Below, one piece after another: positions 12,304 to 24,044 of a stretch of 64,000 nucleotides of DNA. Origin of the DNA: Brachypterus glaber (lineage: Eukaryota; Arthropoda; Insecta; Coleoptera; Kateretidae); NCBI GenBank assembly GCA_958510825.1, contig OY294045.1, positions 95,354,988-95,418,987 of the forward strand. Direction: 5' to 3'. The number at the start of each line of letters is the position of its first letter. The first letter of the stretch is position 1. The position numbers and the translations under genes are program-made. The notes beneath the pieces are model-generated. The model made no database searches, had not been told where the DNA came from, and was given only the letters and a program-made list of their open reading frames with translations.

Positions 12304-12447
12304 TATGTGCCTTTCAGGGTACAAAAACCGTTTAAGGGTTAAACCTCAATGAACCTAAAGTGTTTGTCCGATAGGCCTAAAGTCCTAAATCGCCTCTTCA
12401 TGAACGTGAAACTAGTAGATAAAAAATCGAAGGTATCTACCCAGTGT

Positions 12448-12722
12448 CACGTTACGTACGTTACGTTACGTACGTTACGTTACGTACGTTACGTTACGTA
12501 CGTTACGTTACGTACGTTACGTTACGTACGTTACGTTACGTACGTTACGTTACGTACGTTACGTTACGTACGTTACGTTACGTACGTTACGTTACGTACG
12601 TTACGTACGTTACGTTACGTACGTTACGTTACGTAACGTACGTTAGGTTACGTACGATACGTTAAGTACGTTACGTTACGTACGTTACGTTACGTACGTT
12701 ACGTTATTACGTACGTTACGAT
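12448..12722 (+). repeat. TACGT-rich tandem array, 14-bp unit
   Basis: About 275 bp of GTACGTTACGTTAC units, degenerating toward the right end. Each unit contains the palindrome ACGT and CpG dinucleotides. Open frames across it (12349-12665) encode only a repeating YVTLRTLR-type peptide and are artefacts of the period. Confidence 0.9.
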
Positions 12723-12924
12723 TTCATAACATTTCAAATTAGTGCCTAGTGCCGAAGTTTTGAAGGTGCTTGCAACTGTTCAGCTGGTTAAAAACTTACT
12801 TAATCTACAAAAAAAACTAAATAAAAATAGGTCCTTCCATTTAAAAATGTTGAAGGAAAAAGAGTTTTAAAAAATTCTTGACTTAACAAAAAACAGCACC
12901 ATTTCCATAAAAACAAAACAAATT

Positions 12925-13797
12925 CAGTAGTCCGGTCAATTTAGACATTCGAAGTTACATAAAGTCCCAACAAGCTGAATTTCTGTGAAGTTGTTCAAAA
13001 CATAATTATAAACAATGTCTAGAAGTTCCCCATCATTCCCCTGTAAGGAAAAAATTTAATTCAAGGTCAAAAGTCAAAAAAATGAGTTTTTCGCGATTTT
13101 CAGCAAAACGGTAAGTTTTATCATAAAAGTACCTCAGACAAAAATTGTAGATCATAAAATTATCTATAAAAAATGTATTGATACTTTTTTTCTTACGAGC
13201 CACCGTTTCTGAGATATAACGATTCAAAAAGTTATAAAAGTTGTTATCGTCATAATATGCACACGTTTCCACGCCACCTATGAGGTAGTGTACTTAGCGC
13301 GTTTTTTTTAACGTGGTTTCCCCAGTAGGCCTACTCCACGGGTCAGTTGTGATCCTGTTTAATGTAAAACTATTGCAAAATAACGGAAATTATTATAAAA
13401 TATATTATATAAAATATTACAACTCTAGATGTATATACGTGGCGTACTCAAGCATATTATGACGATAACAACTTTTATAACTTTTTGAATCGTTATATCT
13501 CAGAAACGGTGGCTCGTAAGAAAAAAAGTATTGATACATTTTTTATAGATAATTTTATGATCTACAATTTTTGTCTGAGGTACTTTTATGATAAAACTTA
13601 CCGTTTTGCTGAAAATCGCGAAAAACTCATTTTTTTGACCTTTGACCTTGAATTAAATTTTTTCCTTACAGGGGAATGATGGGGAACTTCTAGACATTGT
13701 TTATAATTATATTTTGAACAATTTTACTGAAATTCAGCTTGTTGGGACTTTATGTAACTTCACTCTCATTTTTTGGTCTAAATTGACCGGACTACAG
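12925..13797. mobile_element. Foldback element with GTAGTCCGGTC ends
   Basis: The left end carries GTAGTCCGGTCAATTTAGAC and the right end its exact complement. Arms of ~340 bp (to about 13266, and from about 13450) are nearly perfect complements, so the same 64-79-codon ORF appears on opposite strands in the two arms; that is mirror symmetry, not a gene. The target duplication could not be fixed. Confidence 0.75.
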
Positions 13798-14628
13798 TTT
13801 TAGTGAGATCTTAACATAATACTCGTTCTAAATTATTTAAAATTTCAAGTTTTTAAAATATTTCCATATAAACAATAGGCACCACCATGTTGTTTTTTAA
13901 CAAATGGCCCCTGCGGCGCCATCTTTAATGCAAATTTAAACTTATGATACATCAAATTTAAAATAGTTTTATCTTATATTTACTGAGACTATTTTACAAA
14001 CTTATAATAGACCAATCAAATCCCTTTATTTTTTTACTTTAAACCAATCAGATTTGAATTACACTGATAATTTCACGTGTGAAATTATCAAAATCACGGA
14101 CTTCCTGATCAATTTTTAAAAATATAAAGGGCAAGTTAATTTAGGAAAAAATACCTCCCTCTAAGAATTTGACAAGTGTAAATCCATACGTTTCCATTTT
14201 TCTAATGCAAAACAATTAATAAGCTTATTTTGTCACTTTTCACATTAAATATTAAATTTTTACAGTAGTTTATCTTAAAAACCACAAATCAACTTTCGAC
14301 AGAAGCTCTTTCGTTTGCGTCAGTTTATAGCAATTGTTTTTAGCGCGCGCTTTTTAAAAAATTATAAAGATTGTCTTGATACGCAAGACTAAATAACTTA
14401 ACACAAAATTGCATGTAATAAAAATTTGTTTAAAAATGCGTTTTCTTGCTAGATGGTTTGTAAAATAGTTAAGTCAAATACCATTTGAGGCAGGGAATTT
14501 TTCAGAAAATTTCATTACCTCTTATGATATTACTGTTGATAATTCGTAGGCAATACTTCTTGTGACACCCGGTATAGACTATAATGTATTTTGAAAAGTT
14601 ACTCCTCATAATTATGAGGGTGTTATAA
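13798..14628. other. No gene; near-perfect short palindrome
   Basis: A dyad, GATAATTTCACGTGTGAAATTATC, sits at about 14066-14089 with a single mismatch at the centre. The rest is AT-rich DNA with no supported feature. Confidence 0.45.
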
Positions 14629-14630
14629 TA

Positions 14631-15675
14631 CACTGCCGTACATTAAATTCCGGACACCTAAAAAATTGACAATTTTTAAATTCAAATATTTCGAAAACTA
14701 ATTAATGGATTTGACTAATTCTTTTTTAGTTTTAAAGCTTAAACATTCTCCACTTTAGTTTGTTTTAAGAATGATTAACATTTTTTTTTTTTCGTATTAA
14801 CAGCAACAAATAATGTACAACTATGTTTCTTACCCCATCTTCTAGGACTTGCATGGTACGCCACTGCAACTGTTTATCAAATTATTAAAGTCTTTCTTAT
14901 TGCCGCAGTTTTAATGAATATTTTCTTTTTTATTTTTTTACTTTTTTACTTCTGGTTTAGGAGATATCAGGATTTTCCTCAGTCATTTTTTCAGTCAACT
15001 CAAAAAGTACTAAATCAGCAGAGTTTTTTATTTGAAGCTCCTGTCTTTTACTTCTTCTTCTTCTACGCTCATGTCTTTTACTTCTTCTTCTACAGTGTCT
15101 TCATCCCGGGGCAACTTTTTGTTGCCGTCTGACGGTCCAAACGGTGATTTCGCAGCAGAACTGCCGCCGGACGTAGTGACCCTATTTTTTCTTCTACTCA
15201 AGTTTTTCAAACCCAATTTTTTTGATAAGCTTGATTAGAAGAAAAACGTAAATCGGTTAAGCTTCAAATTTAAAGCACAGCATCAATCAAATTCATGTAG
15301 TACTTTTTAAGTTAACTGAAAAAATTACAACTTTCAGGAAAATCCTGATATCTCCTAAACCAGAAGTAAAAATGTAAAAAAAATAAAAAAGAAACTATTC
15401 ATTTAAACTGCGGTAATAAGAAAGGCTTTAATAATTTGATAAACAGTTGTAGTGGCGTACCATGCAAGTCCTAGAAGACGGGGTAAAAAACATAGTTGTA
15501 CATTATTTTTTGCTGTTAATACAAAAAAAAATCATTCTTAAAACAAACAAAAGTAAAGAATGTTTAAGCTTCAAAACAAAAAAAGAATCAGTCAAATCCA
15601 TTAATTAGTTTTCGAAATATTTCAATTTAAAAAATGTCAATTTTTTAGGTGTCCGGAATTTAATGTGCAGCAGTG
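14631..15675. mobile_element. TA-flanked foldback element with coding-like core
   Basis: The termini (CACTGCCGTACATTAAATT on the left, AATTTAATGTGCAGCAGTG on the right) are inverted and abut TA on both sides (14629-14630, 15676-15677). Arms of ~350 bp pair well. The ~300-bp centre is more GC-rich and holds a minus-strand reading frame (next entry). TIR plus TA suggests a Tc1/mariner-type origin. Confidence 0.75.
15025..15238 (-). pseudogene. Unidentified coding-like remnant in foldback core
   Basis: The minus-strand frame reads through a basic stretch (LSRRKNR), a small-residue stretch (TTSGGSSAAKSPFG) and then an acidic repeat in which EEEVKD recurs, ending in a stop. Base composition is clearly higher in GC than the arms, as expected of exon-derived or transposase-derived sequence. 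A basic-then-acidic tail could be a nuclear-protein fragment, but no family is recognised. It could be a transposase remnant or a captured host segment. No start codon choice is defended. Confidence 0.3.
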
Positions 15676-15994
15676 TATATCATAATATATTATGCATGTC
15701 ACAAAACATTTTTATTTCATTTTATATGTTACTATGTTAGTAATGGTCTAACTTGAAAAAAGAATAGGCTATTCTTTATGGTTTATGATAGCATTTCTAA
15801 AAACCCTAAATTATAAAGCGTTTAATGTTGTGTAGAAATAAAACGGTGTCAAAAGCTTTTAGGTCAAGTAAGGGATAACAAATATCGGATGACTTTTTTA
15901 AAAGGCCCAACCCTGATTATCTCGAGAACAAAGAAAAATATATACATTTAGAAAAAAAGGCCTATTTGAATCAAAAAATAAAATAAAAGCTTTG

Positions 15995-16419
15995 CACGGA
16001 AAAAAAAAATTATAGCTAGGAGCGCTATAACACACATACCAAGAAAATTATAATCGCTTATTATATAAATACAAGGCTTTCTCTTACAATTATGGCAGTC
16101 AGTGTAAAAATTTATATGAAATACTTTAATTGTTTAGTGAATAATAAAATATAACAAATAGTATGGCATTTATAGCTTAAATAGATTTAATTATTGTCCG
16201 TGCTAATAATTTTTATAATATAATAAAATTTCTGTAAATTTATAATAGTGCCTGTAATAAATATAATCGTGTCTGTAATATATATAGTCGTTTCCAATTT
16301 ATTTTTAACATTATTAGTTATTGTGTCCCTTATAATGTATAGCTTAAATCACTATAATTTGCCACTGTTACCAAATATCTTATAATGTATAGCGCAGAGC
16401 CCACTAATTTCTTTCCGTG
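15995..16419. mobile_element. CACGGAAA MITE, copy 3 (inverted)
   Basis: Reverse-complement copy of the elements at 4105 and 11876, with nearly identical interior. Here both flanks are TG rather than TA, which may be a TG target or parallel mutation. The 71-codon ORF overlapping its right end is not a gene. Confidence 0.8.
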
Positions 16420-16544
16420 TGCGTCACAAAATTGTGTCCTTTTACTTATTGACTGGTCGAACAGGAGCACCATTTTTACTTTCTTATAAAATAAATAGAC
16501 TAAGAGCTGGCGGCCGCGATGTACTACCCTGATAACACACTTCA

Positions 16545-17960
16545 TTCTAAGAAGGTTTTTTTAATCGTTCCCTTGAAAAGGTTCTTAGCATAATGCTGTA
16601 AACATGCTAAGCATGTTCTTAGAAGGTACACTGCTGTAGTAGCATAAGTGCTTCTACTCTAAACATTCTTAGCATGATTAGAGTATTTTGCCAAGAATAT
16701 TCCCAATACATATTCTTAAAATATTCTAAAGGGATCATTTTTAGAATAATGCTATAGTACACATGCTAAGCATGATTAGAGTATTTTCCTAAAAATATTC
16801 CCAAATACATATTCTTAAAATATTCTAATGGGAATGTTTTTAGAATAGTAATATGGCGTCTATATTATTTTAATTTTATTAGGTTAGAATTACAAATATT
16901 CTTAAAATTGTTGTTAATAACATAAGTTTTACCCTTAGGTAGTAGAAATGGATGTATTTTTAGACATAAAGTGATTATTATATAGTTTTAGACAAAAAAT
17001 TAAAAATATTATTTTTTGAAATGATAATTATTTGCTATTTTTTTCTCTAAACATTGGACTTTTTGTGTGGCGCATGAATTTTATGTCTGGTAGAAAGTTT
17101 GCCTTCACAGTAAAACTGCATATCGCATATGAATCTTACCTGATATATGCTATATCTAAATATTTTTATATATTTTAATTATTAGGTTTATCTAAAAGAC
17201 GTAAAAATTTTCGCCATGTCCAAATTTATGATATCACTCCATAAAAAGGATCGAGTATTATAAAATATAATTGAAAGAAAGAGAAAAGCTATATCAATGG
17301 AGCTCTCTACAACTAGAATTATGAAACAAAAGACGTCTACCCTATCTCTATCTCATTTGTGCTATACTTTTCAGCCAACCAAATAAATACTGTATTTGTT
17401 TTTCATACAACAAATACAGTATTTATTTGGTTGGCCGGAAAGTGTAACACTGAGCGCCACGAACGAACATAGCTAATGTGAATCTGTAGAATAAGATAAT
17501 TCTACTAAAATTTAGATGGCGCCAGTAATTTCTTTAATAAAAATAACACTTCGCCCGGCCAAGTTAATATTGTATTTGTTCAACAAAGAACAAATACAGA
17601 ATTTGTTTGGTTGGGTGGAAGTGGGAGTGTATGTATGTCTTCTATCCTTTTTGGGTAGAACTTTTGTCCCTGTCTAATCTAACGGGAGAAATCGCCATTC
17701 TGAAACGCCTACCTACTTTGTTTGCGCATGCGCAAAATTCAATATTATTACTTAAATGCATCAAATAAGAATATTTTAAGAAGCATGCTAAGAATATTCT
17801 TAAACTTATTTATACCTACTTTTAAGAACATTCTTAACATGCTTCTTAAAACATTCTTATTTGATGCAGAGGCTTATAAGAAGCTTCTCAGGAACTCCCA
17901 GAACGAAGCATGCTGTCCTTCCGGCTATTTATTTTAAGAATATTCTTAAAAGGTTTTTGT
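16545..17960. repeat. Palindrome-rich AAGAATATTCTTA region
   Basis: TTCTTA, TAAGAA and AGAATATTCT motifs recur on both strands around 16545-16850 and 17757-17950. The strongest structure is a hairpin pairing about 17758-17803 with 17819-17867 (GCATGCTAAGAATATTCTTA facing its near-complement). A family C element sits inside at 17296-17699. Outer boundaries are not clear and no transposase is present. Confidence 0.55.
17296..17699 (+). mobile_element. Repeat family C, copy 1
   Basis: Begins AATGGAGCTCTCT and ends AGAAATCGCCATT, weak inverted ends. Contains a 60-nt hairpin at 17375-17434 (CCAACCAAATAAATACTG facing CAGTATTTATTTGGTTGG). The same unit is at 59750-60150, and its right third is fused to a family A element at 34604-34736. 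Noncoding. Confidence 0.7.
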
Positions 17961-17975
17961 GCTTTCATATATGAT

Positions 17976-19113
17976 ATTACCTCCGGCTGGAATTTTGTGA
18001 GGTAGTTGGGGGGCCATCAGGAAGTGTCATCTGCAAGGATTTTGCTCAAAAGCCCTGCAAAGGACACGTCATACGACTCAAACATGCAAAAAAATTCTGC
18101 TAAAAAAATGTTCGTATCGGCTGAAAATTTGCATGTTACTTGTTTGAAGGTCACAGATGATGTATGTAAATCGTCAGAGGGCTAGGTCACTGCTAAAGGG
18201 GTGTCGGACGCCCTCAAATTTGTAATTTTATTGTTGATTTTTTTTTTTGTTACCTCCGTCTGACCTTTTGACATTAACAGAGACCATTCTGAGCACATAT
18301 CATAATCAGTAGTCGGCGTAAACTCAGTTAAGTCCAAACGTTAAAAATAAACACAGAGACATAGGCTTACGGAATAATTTTGCCGAATTATGAGGGAAAT
18401 TTTTATAAAGATCACTAAATCGAAACATTTGACGACTAATTTGTTACACACAACAATATTGACTATACATATTAACTATAAATATGTATAAATATCGGTG
18501 TTTTTCAAAGAAAAAACCGACACTCGATTTTTATTTTTTAAGAATACAAAAGTTTTTAATTTTTATTATCGATAACTTTTTTCCCACCTTACTCGTTTAA
18601 ATGGAATCATTAAAAAAAATCAAGATAAAAAGAAATAAAAATGTAAATATTTAAAACCTCGCGTCAACGCTAGTGTCGACGCGGCGCCTATGCGAGTACT
18701 GGAAATTCGCCGAGTACTGATCATAATCGTCAGACGAAAGTTCCTCTGCCTAAAACTTTTTTTGTCGATTTTTTTTTTCTTACCTCCGTAGCGGTATTTT
18801 TGTCTGACGATTATAAAATGTGTTCAGAATGGTCTCTGAGGTAATATGTTAAAAGGTCAGACGAAGGTAACAAAAAAAAATCGACAATAAAATTACAAAT
18901 TTGAGGGCGTCTGACACAACTTTAGCAGTGACCTAGCCATACATACATCATCTGTGACCTTCAAACAGGTAACATGCAAATTTTCAGCCGGAGGTACGAA
19001 CATTTTTTAAGCAGAATTTTTTTGCATTACGTCTGACGTGTCTTTTGCAGAGGTTTTGAGCAAATGGCACTTCCTGATGGCTCCCTCAACCACCTAACAA
19101 AATTCCGGACGGA

Positions 19114-19119
<6 letters not shown>
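17976..19119. mobile_element. Foldback element with ATTACCTCCG ends
   Basis: The left end ATTACCTCCGGCTGGAATTT is mirrored by AAATTCCGGACGGAGGTAAT on the right. Arms of ~330 bp (to about 18300, and from about 18790) pair with modest divergence. TTACCTCCG recurs internally at about 18255 and 18780, so the arms carry extra copies of the end motif. No coding capacity. Confidence 0.75.

Positions 19120-19154
<35 letters not shown>
19116..19154 (+). repeat. (TAA)n microsatellite
   Basis: About 13 TAA units directly after the foldback's right end, leading into AAACTTTATTTCATC, a sequence typical of inverted LINE 3' ends in this window. Confidence 0.9.
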
Positions 19155-19155
<1 letters not shown>

Positions 19156-19311
19156 CTTTATTTCATCAATTAAAACGGAATATTCGTTTGTGACACTCAC
19201 ATGAATATATAATTTTGAACATGAAATTTGTCATGAATATAAATGATAATATAAATACAAATATATAAAAATGGAAGTATAAATAAACTTACATAAACTA
19301 TAACATTTAGT

Positions 19312-19788
19312 AGATTAGATTAGATTAGATTAATGTTTATTGTTTTTAAAAAATTTATAATTTTTACAACAACTGTGCATAAAACACAAATATATCATTC
19401 ATTAATGATAAACGATCTTAGTCTAATTACATTAGCTATATAAGAATATATTAATTTGATTTTAGCTGAGTTTAAAGTACTGAGAGCATATACTAAGCCA
19501 TTTAAATCTCTCAGGCCACTTATATAAGCATATCTGAGAGGTTCATATATGGGACATTTAAAGAATAAGTGCGACAAATTTTCAACTTCATTTTTATTAC
19601 AGAGGGAACAAATTTCTTCCAAATTTATTAGGTAGCAGGAACCACGGTAGACGAGTTTTAATGACTTGATATTACAGGTTCTAATCTGTACAATTATTCT
19701 TATGAGCCCGATATCCTCCCGCAGTTGTAAATAAGAAACATTTTTAAATCCTGGTGAAGAAAGGTTTGTCAATATTTTAGGTTATAAT
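19312..19788 (-). pseudogene. Non-LTR retrotransposon 3' end (split element, part 2)
   Basis: The minus-strand frame (stop at 19395) carries a CxxC-x8-H-x4-C zinc-knuckle pattern (CSLCN, then HLFFKC) followed by PIYEPLRYAYI, the usual C-terminus of I/R1-group ORF2 proteins. The 3' UTR ends in AATAAACATTAATC and an (AATCT)n tail at 19312-19332. Its upstream part is the fragment at 21186-21895; a plus-strand element is inserted between them with a TATAAT duplication at 19783-19788 and 21186-21191. A frameshift lies near the junction. Confidence 0.7.
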
Positions 19789-21185
19789 ATGGCCTCTTTT
19801 TTTAATAGATCAACTCCTCACGGAGGATCGTGCATATTGATCAAAGAGGGCATAGAATACATAAACCGTCAAGATCTTGTGCAAAAAAGCATAGAAAACA
19901 TTTTTGAATGCTCAGCAATAGAATTACCAAAACAAAAAATTATTGTTGTGTGTGTATACAGGCCTCCCAAGGCAAATTCTGACCTTTTCCTAGAGTTTTT
20001 AGAAGAAACATTAAATGAATGTAAGATAACGAGCAAAAAAATTTTACTTTGCGGTGACTACAATGTCAATCTTTTTGAAAATACTCAAATTGTCAAGCAA
20101 TTTGAAAATGTATTAGCTTCATTTAACATTAGTCCTACTATTACAAATGAAGCTACACGTGTGTCTAGAAAAAAATCAACTCTAATTGATAATATATTTG
20201 TAAATTGCATAAGCGAAATAGAGAGTAAAGAAGTGATTAAATTAGATCTTTCCGATCATTATGCCCAAAAAATCTCAGTTCTTGTACAGGACAAAAAAAT
20301 AAACAAGCAAACCACTTTTTTTAAAAGAAAAATTAATAAAAACTCCTTAAACTTACTAAACATCCATCTTCACAATACAAATTGGGAAAAGTTAATAAGC
20401 CAAAATAATCCAAATGATTCCTATTGTAATTTCATAAATTTATTTACAGATTTATTAAATTTATACTGCCCAAAAAGGGAAATAAAAACTCAAAGTAAAA
20501 ATAAAAACAGCTGTAAAGATTGGGTATCACAAGATATAAAAAATAAATCTAAACAAAAACGCGAACTATTCATTCTTAAACATAAGGATTACAAAAAGGT
20601 CTCACATGAATTAAAAAAAGACATTGAACAAGCTAAAAAAAGCGCTAACGCAAATTATTTACAAAACGCAAAAAATAAAACAAAAGCTACGTGGAATATT
20701 GTCAATAAAACTCTTGGAAGAGGTCAAAATTCTACCTTTAACTGGGAGATTGTAAACACAGACAACAAACTTAAAAAAGACGTCTTTAACGACTTAAATG
20801 ATTACTTTAATTAAAAAGACAAAAAAACTCGTTTTTTCTTGAGCCCACCTGTAAAGAAGAGGTGTTCAAAACCATTATGTCGCTTATTTTCAAATGATAA
20901 AAATATACAACAAAATACCTCTTAAAATTAGGAACTTAAGAACCGATGTTTTTAAAAAAACATTAAAAAATATATTGTTAAAGAATCCTATATATTCAAA
21001 TGAAGAGTTTTTTGCGTTAAATTTGTGACAGTTTATCCTTAAATTAAAATTATCTTATAAATTTATGTAAATGTAATGTTTTAAATTATTACTTTCTGTT
21101 ATATTATTATTTATATTATTTATTCTTATTTGACTTGTCCTACACATTTTTGTATATTATGGATGAATAAATTACTATACTATAC
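19789..21185 (+). pseudogene. Jockey-like LINE, 5'-truncated, RT domain deleted
   Basis: The 341-codon ORF (19789-20814) is an APE-type endonuclease missing its N-terminus: VYRPP at residues 56-60, GDYN at 89-92, SDHYAQ at 155-160, then the lysine-rich linker to RT. After it the frame shifts and reaches only the first RT residues (KEEVFKTIMSL) before jumping near 20890 to the very C-terminus (YNKIPLKIRNL, stop at 21028). The whole catalytic RT is absent. The 3' end has GAATAAA and a (TACTA)n tail. The flanking TATAAT duplication fits target-primed insertion. Confidence 0.75.
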
Positions 21186-21895
21186 TATAATGGGAGCTAT
21201 TTGGACGTAGGAATTGATACAGTTGGCAGAAAGTACCGGAACTAAGTTTCTCTAAATCTTGATTAGTTAAATAAGTTTTATATTCTTCTAGGAATAGTTG
21301 AAAATTTTGTTTGAGGTGTCGATAAGTTAGGTTTTCTAAAATATTAGGTCGATTTATTTTAACAAAGATATTTCGAATATTTGAAAGCCAGTTGTAGCGA
21401 TCAGGTAGGTTTTGTAAGTTTTTCAGTCTCATGAAACAGATTTTGGGGTAGCGATCGTTATCCATTGATAATATTTTTAGAGTCCATGAGAGTGTTAGCT
21501 TAAATATCGTATGCATTAAGTGAGTAGAGTTAGTTTCAAGACGGACAATGTAATCAGGTGTATTTAGTGGTAGGTTTAAAAGTCTTTTATAAAAAAAGAC
21601 TTGGACTCTTTCCACCAACTCTGGGTATCTAAGCGCCCAAACCGGGGCAGCTTGCATTAACGTACTTAGGACAATGGAGTTAAAGAGGGTTACCCTAGCG
21701 TCCCATGAACTGATTTTAGATCTAGCCATAATTTTCAGCACCGCTGCAATGGCTGCCTTTGAGCGCATAACGGATGACCTAGCCATCTCTATGAACTGGT
21801 TTGATGAAGAAAAAGGAACACCTAAGTATGTATATAAATTTACAGATTCTAGAGTTTCATTATTTAAAAGAAATTTATTTTTTGCTTGAAATCCC
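21186..21895 (-). pseudogene. Non-LTR retrotransposon RT thumb region (split element, part 1)
   Basis: The frame reads YTYLGVPFSSS near the right end, the post-RT 'YLGV' block of ORF2 proteins, then SKISSWDARVTLFNSIVLST and APVWALRYPELVE, typical of the thumb and downstream region. It ends at the insertion of the plus-strand LINE and continues at 19788-19312. The element is 5'-truncated at about 21895; the catalytic palm is missing. Confidence 0.75.
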
Positions 21896-22439
21896 CCTTT
21901 GCTAAAGCGTATAACATTTAGTATTAAAAACTTACAAGGTACTTTACATCAAATAAATATTAACAAATATAAAATTACAACATAAACGCAGCCTGTTCGA
22001 TCTTCTCGTTATTTTTGGTTTATTCATATATATATATTTTAAATTAATATAATTTAGTTTCATTTAAATATTTATCCGCGCTTATATGAGTATAAGTGCG
22101 CATGCCTGAATTAGCCCTCTAGTGGCGAAAAAGGAAGTAAACAGAAGATGAAGAAAAACTCTCAACGCTCATGTACGTGCAATTTATAACCACAAAAACC
22201 CGCGTGTGCATTCTAATGATTTAATGTGCAACATAACTTTATATTATGCGCTCTTAATAGTGCAATACACCGCATTTCACCGCATCTCATCCTAGCCGGC
22301 TAGATACAGCATGGACACAGCATCTCAACGGTAAGTGCATCTTATACTCACGCACATTTGATAGCATTATAAATTTGATCATCAGTTATCCTATGAATTT
22401 ACCATCAATACAGTCCCACTGAGAAGAGTATCAAACACA
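21896..22439. other. No gene recognised
   Basis: AT-rich left half; the right half (22070-22330) is somewhat more GC-rich but no frame stays open with a recognisable domain, and no convincing splice pair was found. Confidence 0.4.
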
Positions 22440-22660
22440 GCCATTGTACGGTTCTTTTTAAAGTAAATAATTGAACACAAGATTTTTAAACCTATTAAAG
22501 TTTCGCGTTAATTTAATACTCTGGTAACTTATTGTAAACCGATAAACATGAGTACAAGCATCCTTTCTCAAATTGAGTAAGTCTGTGACGAGGTAAATTG
22601 TAATTTAGACTTCTTGCGCTTACGCATCTCATTTCCTGAAATAAACTATTATTTTTAAAA
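22440..22660 (-). pseudogene. Non-LTR retrotransposon C-terminal relic
   Basis: The minus-strand frame reads LNYNLPRHRLTQFEKG and then SVYNKLPE, the familiar 'R-L-x-x-F-E-K-G ... YNKLP' C-terminal block of Jockey/CR1-group ORF2. After a frameshift the frame continues as FNRFKNLVFNYLL. Badly decayed, with no RT core and no clear 3' tail. Confidence 0.5.
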
Positions 22661-22789
22661 ATAAACATTAAAAGTTCATATACATAGTACATATCATAGT
22701 ACATATCATAGTACATCGCGTAAATCAACTAAAATTATTGTGAAAGAAATCTTTTTTTTTTGCTTAGACAAAAATCAAAATGAGCAATA

Positions 22790-23450
22790 ACAAAAATGAT
22801 CTGTCTGTCGGTCTGTCTGTCTGCATCCAAGATAACTTAAGAACGCTTTAAGCTAGCGACTTGAAATTTGGTATGGAGTTGTATTTTTATATTGTCTTGG
22901 ACAAATTCGTATTTGAGCAAAATCGGTGGGGGCAAGAGGGGTAAAAGGAAAAATTTACTAATCACATAAAACATGAAATAAAACTACATAAAATATTTTT
23001 TCATAATTTTATTCCAGTGCCCCCCCCTCCTCTCCCCCTAAATGTAAAAAAATGTTTCTATACTGTAATTTCTTATTATTAACAATAGAAGAAAAATTAA
23101 AAACCACAGAAAAAGGCAAAATAAAATTATATAAAAAATGTAATTATCTTTTTTCCCTTCAGTCTTATGCTAAAGTCATTCCCTCGATAAATCAAATTAA
23201 CCTCTTTTACAGAATTTTTAAGCCAATTAGTGTACTTATTGTAAAGCTTTAAAGTATTATTAAATATTTATTAACCAAGAATAGCCTAGTTTATCGACGT
23301 TTTGACATTTTTCTCGATCCTATCGTGAATAAATTAACAGTAGTTACTATTTTAAGGCGGAAATACTATCTATCTAAGGCGGAAATATAAAAGATGATAA
23401 GTTTACATGAATGTCAATTTATCCAGTTTTATTTTAAGTTTTAAGTTTAG
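22790..23450. repeat. GTCTGTC-headed repeat and AT-rich DNA
   Basis: A GTCTGTC run at about 22800-22830 is followed by sequence with a GATAACTTAAGAACGCTTTAA block and a GGTGGGGGCAAGAGGGG block. A related but longer arrangement is at 49511-49870. The 66-codon ORF at 23052 has no domain. Confidence 0.5.
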
Positions 23451-23545
23451 GGGCCGTCCATATATTACGTAACGCGCATAGGGGGGGTCAGAGAAATTGT
23501 TACAGTTTGTGACAGGGGGGAGGGGGGTCCAGGTAAACGTTACGT
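23451..23545. mobile_element. Terminal fragment of a GGGGCCGTCCAT element
   Basis: GGGGCCGTCCATATATTACG starts a short fragment with G-runs and two TTACGTAACG blocks. Such ends are widespread in insect MITEs. The facing end was not found, so this is a fragment. Confidence 0.45.
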
Positions 23546-24044
23546 AACGGAATGTAATAAATTTAATGTTTATTTCCTAAGCTTGGTAGATGTATTTTTA
23601 TTTGAACATAAATTACTATTTAGTGGCCACTATGTGCCGGCCCATAATTCCCTTTTTCACACAAAAATTGACGAAACTATGCATATTTAAATAATAATAA
23701 TCAGTAAAAAAACTGTTGACATTGATATTAAAAAAAAAACTTACGGTCCTGTTCTTGCGTGATCTTGCCGATGAATCATCGGCGATGATACATTTTCGCG
23801 CGGAATATGTACTCACAGAACACTAATGTGTGTACTATTTTGTGTACCTGTGCATAAACAATATACGTGTTATATTTGACACTCAGTGTAAAAAGAGGTA
23901 CCTAGTATTTTTTCCCTGTGTGATATTGATTATGAATATTTTTTTAAAGTTTGAGTGATTTTTTCGGGTAAATTTTTTTTAAGGTTATGTTATACTATAT
24001 TTTAGGTTCATGTTTGTTTTGTGTTAAACATAGCGAAAATTATT

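Noticed and set aside
12349..12665. Two overlapping ORFs of 95 and 73 codons
   Set aside because: They consist of a peptide repeat dictated by the 14-bp TACGT array; no protein signal.
13033..13679. Same ORF on opposite strands (79 and 64 codons)
   Set aside because: Mirror images created by the foldback arms, AT-driven and without domain.
15032..15238. Plus-strand 68-codon serine-rich ORF
   Set aside because: Antisense shadow of the more coding-like minus-strand frame; TCTTCTTC runs give the serines.
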